Shown piece after piece: positions 49,001 through 60,360 of a DNA stretch of 64,000 nt (positions are counted from its first letter, which is position 1; each line of letters starts with the position of its first letter). The notes under the pieces were generated by a model. That model searched no databases. It worked only from the letters and a program-made list of their open reading frames with translations, and was not told where the DNA came from. This DNA comes from Streptomyces albireticuli (GTDB taxonomy: Bacteria; Actinomycetota; Actinomycetes; Streptomycetales; Streptomycetaceae). The translations under genes and the position numbers were made by a program. The DNA lies in assembly GCF_002192455.1 (NCBI RefSeq), contig NZ_CP021744.1:4807501-4871500 (forward strand). The letters are read 5' to 3'.

Positions 49001-49461
49001 ACCGCGCAGTGCAGCCGGGAGACGTCGGGGTCGTCGAGGGGGACGTCCGCCGACGTGGAGCGGCCGACGTGGACCTCGCCGCCGTGCAGCAGGTGGACCC
49101 CGCCCGCGTCCGGCCCGGAGACCACGTGCAGCCGCACGGCGGCCTCCGGGTCGCCCGACAGCAGCGGGGCGCCCGGGTGCCGCTCGGGGTCGGCGGGGGC
49201 GTTCAGGGACAGGACGGCGCCGTCGATCAGCGGGGGCTCGCCCAGGGCGCGGCGCTGGGCGTCGAGCCGCTCGGCCCCGGCGTAGACGACGGCGGTGCCG
49301 CTGCCGAGGTCGCAGCCGGCGGCCGCGACGGCGGTGGCGAGCCCGCTGGTCACACTGGCGAGGGCGGTGCCCGCGGGGGCGGTCACGAGCACATCGCAGG
49401 CCCGAGTGGTGTGCGTGGTGTGGCCGCTGAGCGGCCCGAGGACGGTCAGCCTGATCTGCAT
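46045..49461 (-). CDS. FHA-FtsK/SpoIIIE-type ATPase (EssC-like, no membrane segment)
   Basis: A 1138-residue cytoplasmic protein. The N-terminal domain is followed by an FHA domain (about 110-180) with the phospho-Thr-binding residues GR (133-134), Ser149/His151 and NG (171-172). A Pro/Ala-rich linker leads to a degenerate ATPase-like region (about 350-560), a disordered stretch with DPYG/AYG repeats (about 590-690), and an intact FtsK/SpoIIIE ATPase: Walker A GGTGSGKS (820-827) and Walker B RLVVLVDDFDAL near 962. The layout resembles EssC/EccC of type VII secretion without transmembrane helices. Divergent from pkaA, whose kinase could phosphorylate the FHA partner. Start set by GGAAGGGA upstream. 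Confidence 0.85.
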   Translation of the reverse strand: MQIRLTVLGPLSGHTTHTTRACDVLVTAPAGTALASVTSGLATAVAAAGCDLGSGTAVVYAGAERLDAQRRALGEPPLIDGAVLSLNAPADPERHPGAPLLSGDPEAAVRLHVVSGPDAGGVHLLHGGEVHVGRSTSADVPLDDPDVSRLHCAVTLAEDGTVTVRDLGSTNGTALGGEEVTGEPVVFPSGGLLRVGESVLSLHGTRDANPPVLPAVPDGEGHLRVGPVVTPPTGPLAPPARGPWLGAPPQAREPGRTSSAVGTAGFPAPDPLYGEDPVTHGGRGVRLSPEAPPAQPPAAPAGPAEEPARRRNRGIGAWARRLTGGRGTAARPAAPGEWPEDGALSAETARTEAAALRERWPDPAGVLLTALGPGPRLWERGPDHTDLLTVRLGTADRYAPDGSALAAVPVTVGLRQAGSLGLAGPRARLSGLARSVLAQLAALHSPATLEFVLISADRARTAEERLAEWSWLGWLPQLRPVRGQDCRLLTAYDREQAVARTSELVRRLEEGPLGPHWAAAPAAAVAHAAERHTGPRTVVIVDGDPGSADLRETVARLAAGGPAAGIHLLCLAEAPATTPASPVSATLATARAASPAFPHCGAVALLSGDVATVIQVIHRAPVAAAGGPAADPGQAYERPRPADAYGQDGTPPGAPGTALDTRYAPPPDPYGTPGAGFPDPYGLTHPGPAEAVAAAGPGYPAATHPPADGADGTAVVAAVDAVSAAWAERFARALAPLRMSDAAAGGPASRVAAALPRSARLLDELGLARATPASLTARWAAATDRGARPGGRAVAVLGAGPHGPLAVDLAADGPHLLVEGGTGSGKSELLRSLAASLAAADRPDRLSLVLVDGAGAERGEGLRLCTDLPHVSTYLAASDPVRMREFAQALSSELKRRAELLGRLDFTAWHTQHAAVAAAQVVAPRRPMDAAGDLDSLPTGTLKLRTQRDGPSLTAETALPRLVVLVDDFDALVAPALGSTGRPAAGSVVRALEAVARDGERLGVHLVAASGRPERTADTAAVERAGLRATLEIAPPSADGGAADGSGAGEPAPGRGRLMRPDDDATTPFQAGRVTGRIPRTATLRPTVVALDWQRMGDPPTRRPVRELGNGPTDLALLASALQRAAQSAGAEAAPPLL

Positions 49462-50022
49462 CGCCGTCAACGGTCCCTTCCTGCCCCTGGGTGCGCGACA
49501 GGGGCCGGGCGCGGCCTTCCCCCACCGGCACGGGCGCGTCGGCACGTACAGGTCACCACGTTCGCGCGGGGCAGTCCGCTCCCTCCCCACCGCATCCGTG
49601 CTTGCGAGCATCCTCGCACCTGCCACCGACGACGCGCCCGACGAGAGCCAATTCGTGATCTTGAACGACGATCGGAGTGTGCGAAAAACGCCGTTGGTGA
49701 GCGAGTGGGGTCGGCGCCGTCTCGTGATCGGTTCGCCGGACGCCTGTTTAGTGATGTCCCTTGACGTCTCTTGCCGTCTTTTTGCGGACGCCCGGACGTG
49801 CGCTCTTTCGCGCGCTCCTGCGCGTCGCGCCGCGGCCCGTAAGGTCGCCCGCACCGCCACACCACCCACTGGTGGCAACCAAGTGTCCGGAACGCGCGTC
49901 TTTACCCCGAGCCCCCCGGATTTCGTCAAGCCGGTGGTCCGTACGACGGCACTACAGTGGGCGCAAGGCCGGGCACGACAGAGGCCATCACAAGCAAGGA
50001 CCACGATCAGGGAGCGCATGAC
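49462..50022. promoter_or_regulatory. 561-bp divergent intergenic region between FHA-FtsK gene and pkaA
   Basis: No convincing gene; a 132-codon minus-strand frame here has only Arg-rich non-descript sequence. The central 49640-49790 is less GC-rich and is where promoters are expected. TACAGT at 49953-49958 is a -10-like hexamer for pkaA that would give a 60-nt leader, and TTGACG at 49762-49767 resembles a -35 element without a good partner. The length suggests regulation of both genes from one region. Confidence 0.35.
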
Positions 50023-51810
50023 GTGCGGCCGGTAGGTAGCAAGTACCTGCTCGAGGAGGTGCTCGGACGCGGCGCGACGGGCACCGTCTGGCGAGCCCGC
50101 CAGCGGGAGGCGGCCGGCGCCGAGGCCGCGGTGGCCGGGCAGCCCGGCGAGGCCCTCGCGATCAAGGTGCTCAAGGAGGAGCTGGCCAACGACGCGGACG
50201 TCGTGATGCGCTTCCTGCGGGAGCGCTCCGTCCTGCTGCGGCTCACCCACCCCAACATCGTCCGCACCCGCGACCTCGTCGTCGAGGGCGATCTCCTCGC
50301 CCTCGTCATGGACCTCGTCGACGGCCCGGACCTGCACCGCTACCTGCGCGAGAACGGCCCCTTCACCCCGGTGGCCGCCGCGCTGCTCACCGCCCAGATC
50401 GCGGACGCCCTCGCCGCCAGCCACGCGGACGGCGTCGTCCACCGCGACCTCAAGCCGGCCAACGTCCTGCTGGCCGGCACCGGCGGTCCGACGCTGCACC
50501 CGATGCTCACCGACTTCGGCATCGCGCGCCTCGCCGACTCCCCGGGCCTGACCCGCACCCACGAGTTCGTGGGCACGCCCGCCTACGTCGCGCCCGAGTC
50601 CGCCGAGGGCCGCCCGCAGACCTCCGCCGTCGACATCTACGGCGCCGGCATCCTGCTGTACGAGCTGGTCACCGGCCGCCCGCCGTTCGCCGGGGCCACC
50701 GCCCTGGAGGTCCTGCACCAGCACCTCAGCGCCGAGCCGCGCCGCCCCAGCACCGTGCCCGAGCCCCTGTGGAAGGTCATCGAGCGCTGCCTGAGCAAGC
50801 GGCCGGAGGAGCGGCCCGGCGCGGAGAACCTGGCCCGCGCGCTGCGCGTCGTCGCCGCCGGCGTCGGCGTGCACGCCTCCCCGGCCCAGGCGGAGGCCGC
50901 GCTCGGCGTCGCCGCGCTGCTCGCCCCCGACCCGGAGCCCGCGCTGGTCCCCGGCACGGGGCAGGGCTCGGCACCGGCCGCCGGCGGCGGTGACGCCGAC
51001 CCCACGCAGGTGCTGCCCTCGACCGGCGGCGCGCCCGCCCCCTGGGCCGACCCGGACGCCGCGACCAGCTTCCTGCCCACGACCCCGCCCGCGCCCGGCG
51101 GCGACGCCGACCCGACCCGGGTCATGCCGGCCGGCTCCGGCGGCGCCCCCGACCCGACGCGCGCCATGCCGCCCGTACCGCCGGGGCCGCCCGGTGGCGA
51201 CGGCGAGCACCCGTGGCAGACGCAGATGCGCGCGGCCCGCGACCGCAACGACCAGACCCAGGTGCAGTACCTCGACCCGAGCGAGGACCCGCTGCGCCGC
51301 CGCCCCCAGCGGCGCGCCCCGCAGCAGCCGCCCCAGCAGCCGCAGCAGCCCCAGCGGCCACCGCAGCGCGCGTACGGGCAGCAGCCCCCGCAGCCGTACG
51401 CGCAGCAGCCCCAGCAGTACGCGCCGAGGCCCCCGCAGCCGCAGCAGGCCCAGCCGCAGCCGTACGCCCCGCCGCGTCCGCCGGAGCGCCGCCGCCGTGG
51501 CGCCGAGCCGCAGCAGCGCTACCAGGAGCCCCAGCCGCAGCGGTACGCCCCGGAGCCCCCGGCCCCGCGCCGGGAGCCCAGACCGCCGCGGCAGCGCAGC
51601 GCGAACCCCATGCGGATCCCGGGTCTCGGCTGCCTCAAGGGCTGCCTTTTCATGATTGTCCTGTTGATCGTCGGTTCCTGGCTCGTCTGGGAGTTCACCC
51701 CGCTGAAGGACTGGGTCGCCGACGGCAAGAGCTTCTGGGACGCCACCTGGGGCTGGATCAAGGATGTGAAGGACTGGATCTCCGGCCTCGGGTCGTCCAA
51801 GGGTCAGTAG
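50023..51810 (+). CDS. pkaA: membrane serine/threonine protein kinase PkaA
   Basis: A 595-residue Hanks-type kinase. Kinase domain about 8-275: glycine loop LGRGATGTV, catalytic Lys48 in ALAIKVLKEE, HRDLKPAN with Asp142, and DFGIARL (164-170). A linker rich in Pro and Gln follows (about 430-520). One transmembrane segment lies near 540-560 (CLFMIVLLIVGSWLVW), with about 35 residues outside. GTG 50023 follows GGGAG. The pair with the next kinase matches the arrangement of pkaA-pkaB in S. coelicolor. There is no PASTA domain, so the sensor function is not obvious. Confidence 0.88.
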   Translation: MRPVGSKYLLEEVLGRGATGTVWRARQREAAGAEAAVAGQPGEALAIKVLKEELANDADVVMRFLRERSVLLRLTHPNIVRTRDLVVEGDLLALVMDLVDGPDLHRYLRENGPFTPVAAALLTAQIADALAASHADGVVHRDLKPANVLLAGTGGPTLHPMLTDFGIARLADSPGLTRTHEFVGTPAYVAPESAEGRPQTSAVDIYGAGILLYELVTGRPPFAGATALEVLHQHLSAEPRRPSTVPEPLWKVIERCLSKRPEERPGAENLARALRVVAAGVGVHASPAQAEAALGVAALLAPDPEPALVPGTGQGSAPAAGGGDADPTQVLPSTGGAPAPWADPDAATSFLPTTPPAPGGDADPTRVMPAGSGGAPDPTRAMPPVPPGPPGGDGEHPWQTQMRAARDRNDQTQVQYLDPSEDPLRRRPQRRAPQQPPQQPQQPQRPPQRAYGQQPPQPYAQQPQQYAPRPPQPQQAQPQPYAPPRPPERRRRGAEPQQRYQEPQPQRYAPEPPAPRREPRPPRQRSANPMRIPGLGCLKGCLFMIVLLIVGSWLVWEFTPLKDWVADGKSFWDATWGWIKDVKDWISGLGSSKGQ

Positions 51811-51961
51811 CGGTGTGGATTTGTCGACACCTGACGGGTGTTTTCCGCCGCGGAAGTGGCGGTTGCTCCGGGATCGGTGTCCCTGACGCCTCCTCGGCCG
51901 CGTAGCTTGGTCGCCGGCGCCCCCGTCGGATGTCGGAGGACTGAAAGGAACCGGAACAGCC

Positions 51962-53299
<1,338 letters not shown>

Positions 53300-53314
53300 C
53301 GGGGCCGGGTTGTG

Positions 53315-53549
53315 GGGGCGCCTGCGGCGGGCTTGTTCCCCACCCCGCCCCTTCCCGTAACCGGGGGCAAGCCCCCGGGCCCCCTTTCCGCGCTCCGCGC
53401 GGTGTCCTCAATCGCCGGACGGGCTGAATTTCAGCCCGTCTGGGGGCACCTCCCAGCGGTAGCTGGGGGAGATTGAGGACCGGGGTCCGGGGCGGAGCCC
53501 CGGTTCGGGAAGGGGCGGGGCTGGGGAACAAGCCCGCCGCAGGCGCCCC
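53315..53549. repeat. 235-bp nested inverted-repeat element
   Basis: Outer arms 53315-53356 and 53507-53549 (42 and 43 bp) are inverted copies with one indel. Inside, a second pair CCTCAATC/GATTGAGG (53406-53413, 53471-53478) encloses a perfect 10-bp hairpin (53418-53427 with 53431-53440, loop ATT). A G-rich third hairpin follows. I recognise this type of sequence as a widely scattered Streptomyces intergenic repeat, from memory. It fills most of the 332-bp gap between pkaB and prfB and would form a very stable RNA structure, so it may end pkaB transcription. Confidence 0.85.
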
Positions 53550-53619
53550 GCCCGCCCGAAATGCGGCGGCTTCCGCCCCGCGGCAACCCTCTTCGGGGCA
53601 GGCAGCCCGGCGCAGCCGT

Positions 53620-53632
53620 TAGGCTGGGTGCG
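53620..53632 (+). promoter_or_regulatory. -10 element of leaderless prfB
   Basis: TAGGCT at 53620-53625 ends 6 nt before the GTG start at 53632, and no Shine-Dalgarno is present. This places the transcription start at or next to the start codon. A consensus -35 is not visible. Confidence 0.4.
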
Positions 53633-54738
53633 TGGCAGTCGTTGATGTATCCGAAGAGCTGAAGTCCCTCTCCTCGACCATGGGGTCGATCGAGGCCGTC
53701 CTGGACCTCGACAAGATGAGGGCTGACATCGCCGTGCTCGAGGAGCAGGCGGCCGCCCCCTCCCTCTGGGACGACCCGGAGGCGGCACAGAAGATCACCA
53801 GCCAGCTGTCGCACCTCCAGGCGGAGCTCCGCAAGGCGGAGTCCCTGCGTGGCCGGATCGACGACCTCTCCGTGCTCTTCGAGCTCGCCGAGGCCGAGGA
53901 CGACGCCGACGCGCTCGCCGAGGCCGAGGCCGAGCTCACCGCCGTCCGCAAGGCGCTGGACGAGATGGAGGTCCGCACCCTCCTCTCCGGCGAGTACGAC
54001 TCCCGCGAGGCGCTGGTCAACATCCGCGCCGAGGCCGGCGGCGTCGACGCCTCCGACTTCGCCGAGCGCCTCCAGCGCATGTACCTCCGCTGGGCCGAGC
54101 GCCACGGCTACAAGACGGAGGTCTACGAAACCTCCTACGCCGAAGAGGCCGGCATCAAGTCGACCACCTTCGCCGTCCAGGTCCCGTACGCCTACGGCAC
54201 GCTCTCCGTCGAGCAGGGCACCCACCGCCTCGTCCGCATCTCGCCCTTCGACAACCAGGGCCGCCGCCAGACGTCCTTCGCGGGCGTCGAGGTGCTCCCC
54301 GTCGTCGAGCAGACCGACCATGTCGAGATCGACGAGTCCGAGCTCCGCGTCGACGTGTACCGCTCCTCCGGCCCCGGCGGCCAGGGCGTCAACACCACCG
54401 ACTCCGCGGTGCGCCTGACCCACATCCCGACCGGCATCGTCGTCTCCTGCCAGAACGAGCGCTCGCAGATCCAGAACAAGGCGACCGCCATGAACGTCCT
54501 CCAGGCCAAGCTCCTCGAGCGCCGCCGCCAGGAGGAGCAGGCCAAGATGGACGCGCTCAAGGGCGACAGCAGCGGCTCCTGGGGCAACCAGATGCGCTCC
54601 TACGTCCTGCACCCCTACCAGATGGTCAAGGACCTCCGTACGGAGTTCGAGGTCGGCAACCCCACCGCCGTCCTCGACGGCGACATCGACGGCTTCCTGG
54701 AGGCCGGCATCCGCTGGCGCAAGCAGCAGGAGAAGTAA
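53632..54738 (+). CDS. prfB: peptide chain release factor 2
   Basis: Recognises UGA and UAA stop codons and triggers peptide release. The 368-residue protein has the RF2 recognition tripeptide SPF (204-206) in [16 protein letters not shown] and the universal GGQ (249-251) in [15 protein letters not shown]. The N-terminal coiled-coil domain runs to about 110. The programmed frameshift typical of E. coli prfB is absent, so the frame is continuous. GTG 53632 is the start, apparently leaderless. The adjacent ftsE-ftsX-smpB-ssrA order is a common actinobacterial group. Confidence 0.97.
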   Translation: MAVVDVSEELKSLSSTMGSIEAVLDLDKMRADIAVLEEQAAAPSLWDDPEAAQKITSQLSHLQAELRKAESLRGRIDDLSVLFELAEAEDDADALAEAEAELTAVRKALDEMEVRTLLSGEYDSREALVNIRAEAGGVDASDFAERLQRMYLRWAERHGYKTEVYETSYAEEAGIKSTTFAVQVPYAYGTLSVEQGTHRLVRISPFDNQGRRQTSFAGVEVLPVVEQTDHVEIDESELRVDVYRSSGPGGQGVNTTDSAVRLTHIPTGIVVSCQNERSQIQNKATAMNVLQAKLLERRRQEEQAKMDALKGDSSGSWGNQMRSYVLHPYQMVKDLRTEFEVGNPTAVLDGDIDGFLEAGIRWRKQQEK

Positions 54739-56291
<1,553 letters not shown>

Positions 56292-56486
56292 CTACGCGGC
56301 GAAGTTGTGCGCGACCAGGGCCACGGCTATCAGCGCCACCAGCAGCGCGAGCAGCGTGGCCGGGGTCAGCCCGGCGAAGATGCCTTCCTGGTGCTGAAGG
56401 CGCTCCCTGCTGGCCCGGCACACGGGGCAGCGGCCCTCACTGACGGGGGCCGCGCAGTTGGCGCACACCAGTCGGTCGCATGTCAT
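56292..56486 (-). CDS. small zinc-ribbon membrane protein
   Basis: A 64-residue protein. The first half has two CxxC pairs (CANC and CPVC, with an extra Cys at residue 3) forming a compact zinc ribbon; the second half is a single hydrophobic helix ([20 protein letters not shown]). It is probably a tail-anchored membrane protein with a cytoplasmic zinc ribbon. The coding case is good: GGAGGAGGAG precedes the start at 56486 and a terminator follows. Function is unknown; its position between the LAETG protein and ftsE is not informative. Confidence 0.78.
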   Translation of the reverse strand: MTCDRLVCANCAAPVSEGRCPVCRASRERLQHQEGIFAGLTPATLLALLVALIAVALVAHNFAA

Positions 56487-56779
56487 GCGATCTCCTCCTC
56501 CGGTACGTCCAACGTGTGGGAGAGCCGAGCGGTTCCCCTTACCACTGTGCCAGCTTCCCCGCCGTTCGGCGCGACCGGTCGGCGGAGGCGGGGTGCCACG
56601 GCCGGGGCGCCTGTTCCCATTGTCCTGATTTTGTCCCCCGGGGCGGTGCCCGCAAACGCGCCATCACCCGATGCCGACTGCGCGTGCACCGGTCGGTCGC
56701 GTATGGTCACGGACACCGACGGGAGCCGCGGTCGCGCGGTGTTCCGTGCCCCCTATCCAGGTCGACGCTTGGTGCACTC

Positions 56780-57469
56780 GTGATCCGATTCGACAATGTC
56801 TCCAAGTCCTATCCCAAGCAGAACCGCCCTGCGCTCCGCGAGGTCTCGCTGGAGATCGAGAAAGGCGAGTTCGTCTTCCTGGTCGGTTCCTCGGGGTCCG
56901 GTAAATCCACCTTCCTGAGACTGCTCCTGCGCGAGGAGCGGGCCAGCGCGGGCCAGGTCCACGTGCTCGGCAAGGACCTCGCCCGGCTCTCCAACTGGAA
57001 GGTGCCCCAGATGCGCCGCCAGCTGGGCACGGTCTTCCAGGACTTCCGCCTCCTGCCCAACAAGACCGTCAGCGAGAACGTGGCCTTCGCCCTGGAGGTC
57101 ATCGGCAAGCCCCGCGGCGAGATCCGCAAGGCCGTCCCGCAGGTCCTGGAGCTGGTGGGCCTCGGCGGCAAGGAGAGCCGGATGCCCGGCGAGCTCTCGG
57201 GCGGTGAGCAGCAGCGCGTGGCCATCGCCCGCGCCTTCGTCAACCGCCCGATGCTGCTGATCGCCGACGAGCCGACCGGCAACCTCGACCCGCAGACCTC
57301 CGTCGGCATCATGAAGCTGCTGGACCGGATCAACAGGACCGGGACCACCGTCATCATGGCGACCCACGACCAGCAGATCGTGGACCAGATGCGCAAGCGC
57401 GTCATCGAATTGGAACAGGGCCGTCTCGTACGCGACCAGTCGCGCGGCGTCTACGGCTACCAGCACTGA
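56780..57469 (+). CDS. ftsE: cell-division ABC ATPase FtsE
   Basis: ATPase of the FtsEX complex, which couples ATP hydrolysis to activation of peptidoglycan hydrolases at the septum. The 229-residue length is standard. Walker [10 protein letters not shown] (36-44), Q loop in [13 protein letters not shown], signature LSGGEQQRV (139-147), Walker B LLIADEP (159-165) and His of [11 protein letters not shown] 56780 gives the conserved N-terminus [12 protein letters not shown]. No ribosome binding site is seen, and TATGGT at 56702-56707 is a possible -10. ftsX follows 9 bp downstream. Confidence 0.96.
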   Translation: MIRFDNVSKSYPKQNRPALREVSLEIEKGEFVFLVGSSGSGKSTFLRLLLREERASAGQVHVLGKDLARLSNWKVPQMRRQLGTVFQDFRLLPNKTVSENVAFALEVIGKPRGEIRKAVPQVLELVGLGGKESRMPGELSGGEQQRVAIARAFVNRPMLLIADEPTGNLDPQTSVGIMKLLDRINRTGTTVIMATHDQQIVDQMRKRVIELEQGRLVRDQSRGVYGYQH

Positions 57470-57478
57470 AAGGACGCC

Positions 57479-58393
57479 ATGCGCGCCCAGTTCGTCCTGT
57501 CGGAGATCGGCGTCGGTCTCCGCCGTAATCTCACGATGACCTTCGCGGTGATCGTCTCCGTGGCTCTGTCGCTCGCGCTCTTCGGCGGGTCGCTGCTCAT
57601 GCGCGAGCAGGTCAGCACGATGAAGGGCTTCTGGTACGACAAGGTCAACGTCTCGATCTACCTCTGCAACAAGACCGACGCGCAGTCCTTCCCGGCCTGC
57701 GCCAAGGGAGCGGCGACCGAGGACCAGAAGAAGGAGATCCGCGCCGACCTGGAGAAGATGGCGGTCGTCCAGAAGGTGCAGTTCGAGACGTCCGACGAGG
57801 CGTACAAGCACTACAAGGAGCAGTTCGGGAAGAACTCCCCGATCGCCGCCTCGGTGACCCCGGACCAGATGCAGGAGTCCTTCCGGATCAAGCTGAAGGA
57901 CCCCACCAAGTTCAAGGTCATCTCCACCGCCTTCTCGGAGCGCCCCGGCGTGCAGATGGTGCAGGACCAGAAGGACGTCCTGTCCGATCTGTTCAACCTC
58001 CTCAACGGCATGAACTTCGCGGCCCTCGGCGTGATGTGCCTGATGCTGGTCGTCGCGCTGATGCTGATCGTCAACACGGTCCGGGTATCCGCGTTCAGCC
58101 GTCGGCGGGAGACCGGCATCATGCGTCTGGTCGGCGCGTCCAGCTTCTACATCCAGATCCCCTTCGTCATGGAGGCCGCCTTCGCCGGTCTCCTGGGCGC
58201 GGGTCTGGCCTGCGTGCTGCTGGTCAGCGGCCAGTACTTCCTCGTGAACAACTGGCTCGTGAACCACATCGACGTCATCACCTTCATCGGGTGGGACGCG
58301 GTGCTGGCCAAGCTGCCGCTGGTGCTGGCGATGGGGCTGCTGATGCCCGCCCTGGCGGCGTTCGCCGCCCTGCGGAAGTACCTCAAGGTCTGA
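57479..58393 (+). CDS. ftsX: cell-division membrane protein FtsX
   Basis: Membrane partner of FtsE, 304 residues with four transmembrane helices: near 21-42 (TMTFAVIVSVALSLALFGGS), then about 180-200, 230-250 and 275-297. The extracytoplasmic loop between helices 1 and 2 (about 45-175) carries two cysteines (YLCNKT, FPACAKG) that may form a disulfide, as in actinobacterial FtsX. It would activate NlpC/P60-type hydrolases outside the membrane. GAAAGGA precedes ATG 57479. A terminator lies directly after the stop. Confidence 0.95.
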   Translation: MRAQFVLSEIGVGLRRNLTMTFAVIVSVALSLALFGGSLLMREQVSTMKGFWYDKVNVSIYLCNKTDAQSFPACAKGAATEDQKKEIRADLEKMAVVQKVQFETSDEAYKHYKEQFGKNSPIAASVTPDQMQESFRIKLKDPTKFKVISTAFSERPGVQMVQDQKDVLSDLFNLLNGMNFAALGVMCLMLVVALMLIVNTVRVSAFSRRRETGIMRLVGASSFYIQIPFVMEAAFAGLLGAGLACVLLVSGQYFLVNNWLVNHIDVITFIGWDAVLAKLPLVLAMGLLMPALAAFAALRKYLKV

Positions 58394-58400
58394 CGAGCGC

Positions 58401-58440
58401 GAAGGGCGCCGTGCGGTCAACTCCCCGTACGGCGCCCTTC
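58401..58440 (+). terminator. terminator after ftsX
   Basis: GAAGGGCGCCGT (58401-58412) pairs with ACGGCGCCCTTC (58429-58440). It begins 7 bp after the ftsX stop and would end the ftsEX transcript just before the leaderless peptidase gene. Confidence 0.75.
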
Positions 58441-58447
58441 CGTGTCC

Positions 58448-58461
58448 TAGACTCACGCGCA
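58448..58461 (+). promoter_or_regulatory. -10 element of leaderless S41 peptidase gene
   Basis: TAGACT at 58448-58453 is 7 nt from ATG 58461, with no Shine-Dalgarno. A leaderless transcript starting at or next to the ATG is the simplest reading. The -35 would fall in the terminator stem and is not consensus. Confidence 0.45.
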
Positions 58462-59741
58462 TGCCCGGCCCGTCGATGTTCGTCCCGCGGCGCCGCGCCC
58501 GCCGCGCCGCCGCGCTGACACTGGTCTTCGCGGGCGTACTGGCGACGGGTGCCGCGGCCGGCTCCTGGAGCGCGGACGCGCAGGAGGGCCGGGAGCGGGC
58601 CTGGACCCGCACCTTCGCCCACCCGGCCGCGGCGCCGGGCGCCGAGGACCGGGCTCCGGCGCCTCCCGTGGACCACCGCGCCGTCGAGGCCGCCGCCGCG
58701 CAGGCCGCGCAGGACGGCAAGTCGGGCTCGGAGGCCGCCACGGAGGTCGTCACCCGCAGCGGCGACCGCTGGTCCGCCGTCTACAGCGCCCGCGAGTACG
58801 AGGGGTTCGCGCGCTCCCTCGACGGCGGCTACGTCGGCGTCGGCCTGTCCGCCCGCCGGTCCGCCGAGGGCCGCACGGAGGTCGACAGCGTCCGCCCCGG
58901 CAGCCCCGCCGCGCGCGCCGGCCTCCGGCCCGGCGACCGGATCCGCAGCGTCGACGGGCAGGACGTCGACGGCTTCCCCGTCACCGAGGTCGTCGCCCGG
59001 CTGCGCGGCGACGCGGCGGCGCCCGGCCGGTGGGGCGAGGGCGGCGAGGGGTACGGTCCGCCGGCCGCCGTGGGCGTGCCCGGTACGCCCGTGACGCTCG
59101 GGCTCCAGCGCGGCGACCGGCTCTGGGACCGCACGCTGCGCCGGGCGCGGCTGGTCACCGAGAGCGTCGCCGTGGAGCGGCTCCAGGACGAGGGCTCGGG
59201 GGCTCGGGCCACCCGCATCAAGGTCGAGTCGTTCACGCGGGGCACCGGCGAGCGGGTCGGCCGGGCCGTGCGCGCCGCCGGGCCCGCCGAGGGCATCCTG
59301 CTGGACCTGCGGGGCAACAGCGGCGGTCTGGTGACCGAGGCCGTCACCGCCGCCTCCGCCTTCCTCGACGGCGGCCTCGTCGCCACCTACGACGTCCGGG
59401 GCAGCCAGCGCGCCCTGGAGGCCCGGCCCGGCGGCGCCACCCGGCCGCCGCTGGTCGTGCTCGTCGACGGCGGCACCATGAGCGCCGCCGAGCTGCTGAC
59501 CGGCGCCCTCCAGGACCGCGGCCGGGCCGTCGTCGTCGGCTCCCCGACCTTCGGCAAGGGCTCGGTGCAGATGCCCACCCGGCTCGCGGACGGCTCGGTC
59601 GCCGAGCTGACCGTCGGCCACTACCGCACACCCGGCGGGCGGACGGTCGACGGCCGGGGCATCGCGCCCGACCTGGTCGTCCGCGGCGACGCCGAGCGGC
59701 GGGCCCGCACAGTATTGAGTGGCCTCGGGGGTGGGTCGTAG
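58461..59741 (+). CDS. S41 carboxy-terminal processing protease
   Basis: An exported serine protease of the CtpA family, 426 residues, with an N-terminal membrane anchor or signal peptide (about 13-35). A PDZ domain (about 125-215) has YVGVGLSARRS and RPGDRIRSVDGQDVDGFPV. The catalytic part has GILLDLRGNSGGLV, nucleophile Ser341 in DGGTMSAAELL and general base Lys366 in TFGKGSVQMP, a Ser-Lys dyad. It likely trims cell-envelope proteins outside the membrane. Its place between ftsX and smpB is common in Streptomyces. smpB follows 18 bp after its stop and may be co-transcribed. Confidence 0.92.
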   Translation: MPGPSMFVPRRRARRAAALTLVFAGVLATGAAAGSWSADAQEGRERAWTRTFAHPAAAPGAEDRAPAPPVDHRAVEAAAAQAAQDGKSGSEAATEVVTRSGDRWSAVYSAREYEGFARSLDGGYVGVGLSARRSAEGRTEVDSVRPGSPAARAGLRPGDRIRSVDGQDVDGFPVTEVVARLRGDAAAPGRWGEGGEGYGPPAAVGVPGTPVTLGLQRGDRLWDRTLRRARLVTESVAVERLQDEGSGARATRIKVESFTRGTGERVGRAVRAAGPAEGILLDLRGNSGGLVTEAVTAASAFLDGGLVATYDVRGSQRALEARPGGATRPPLVVLVDGGTMSAAELLTGALQDRGRAVVVGSPTFGKGSVQMPTRLADGSVAELTVGHYRTPGGRTVDGRGIAPDLVVRGDAERRARTVLSGLGGGS

Positions 59742-59759
59742 TGCGAGAATGGCCGCGCT

Positions 59760-60248
59760 ATGGCTAAAGAGACGGGTCGCAAACTGGTCGCGCAGAACAA
59801 GAAGGCGCGACATGACTACCACCTTCTGACCACCTACGAGTGCGGCCTGGTGCTGACCGGCACCGAGGTCAAGTCGCTGCGTCAGGGCAAGGCCTCGCTG
59901 GCCGACGGCTTTGTGCAGATCGACGGCGGGGAGGCGTGGCTGCACAACGTCCACGTCCCCGAGTACAACCAGGGCACGTGGACGAACCACAGCGCCCGCC
60001 GCAAGCGCAAGCTCCTGCTCCACCGCGCGGAGATCGACAAGCTGGCGTCCAAGACGCAGGAGACCGGGCACACCATCGTGCCGCTGGCCCTGTACTTCAA
60101 GGACGGCCGGGCCAAGGTCGAGATCGCCCTCGCGAAGGGCAAGAAGGAGTACGACAAGCGGCAGACCCTGCGCGAGAAGCAGGACACCCGCGAGTCGAAC
60201 CGCGCCATCGCGGCGGCCCGCCGCCGGCAGCGGGCGTCCGGCCGGTAG
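59760..60248 (+). CDS. smpB: tmRNA-binding protein SmpB
   Basis: Binds tmRNA and brings it to stalled ribosomes in trans-translation. The 162-residue protein has the beta-barrel core ([50 protein letters not shown]) and the basic C-terminal tail [19 protein letters not shown] that enters the mRNA channel. GAGAAT 10-15 nt before ATG 59760 could be a -10 of a leaderless message, or the gene is read from the peptidase transcript. ssrA follows 112 bp downstream. Confidence 0.97.
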   Translation: MAKETGRKLVAQNKKARHDYHLLTTYECGLVLTGTEVKSLRQGKASLADGFVQIDGGEAWLHNVHVPEYNQGTWTNHSARRKRKLLLHRAEIDKLASKTQETGHTIVPLALYFKDGRAKVEIALAKGKKEYDKRQTLREKQDTRESNRAIAAARRRQRASGR

Positions 60249-60360
60249 CCCACGCGGGTAAATACGCTGGCACGGCCCTCCGCCCGTCACGTACGATGGG
60301 CAGCGCACCCCGAGAGGGGCGCACGCACCCCGCAAGGGGCGCACTTTGAAAAAACAACAT

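Noticed and set aside
49467-49865. 132-codon minus-strand frame upstream of the FHA-FtsK gene
   Set aside because: Arg-rich and featureless, and it overlaps the likely promoter region.
53632-53720. Programmed frameshift in prfB as in E. coli
   Set aside because: The frame is continuous through the N-terminal region with no internal TGA.
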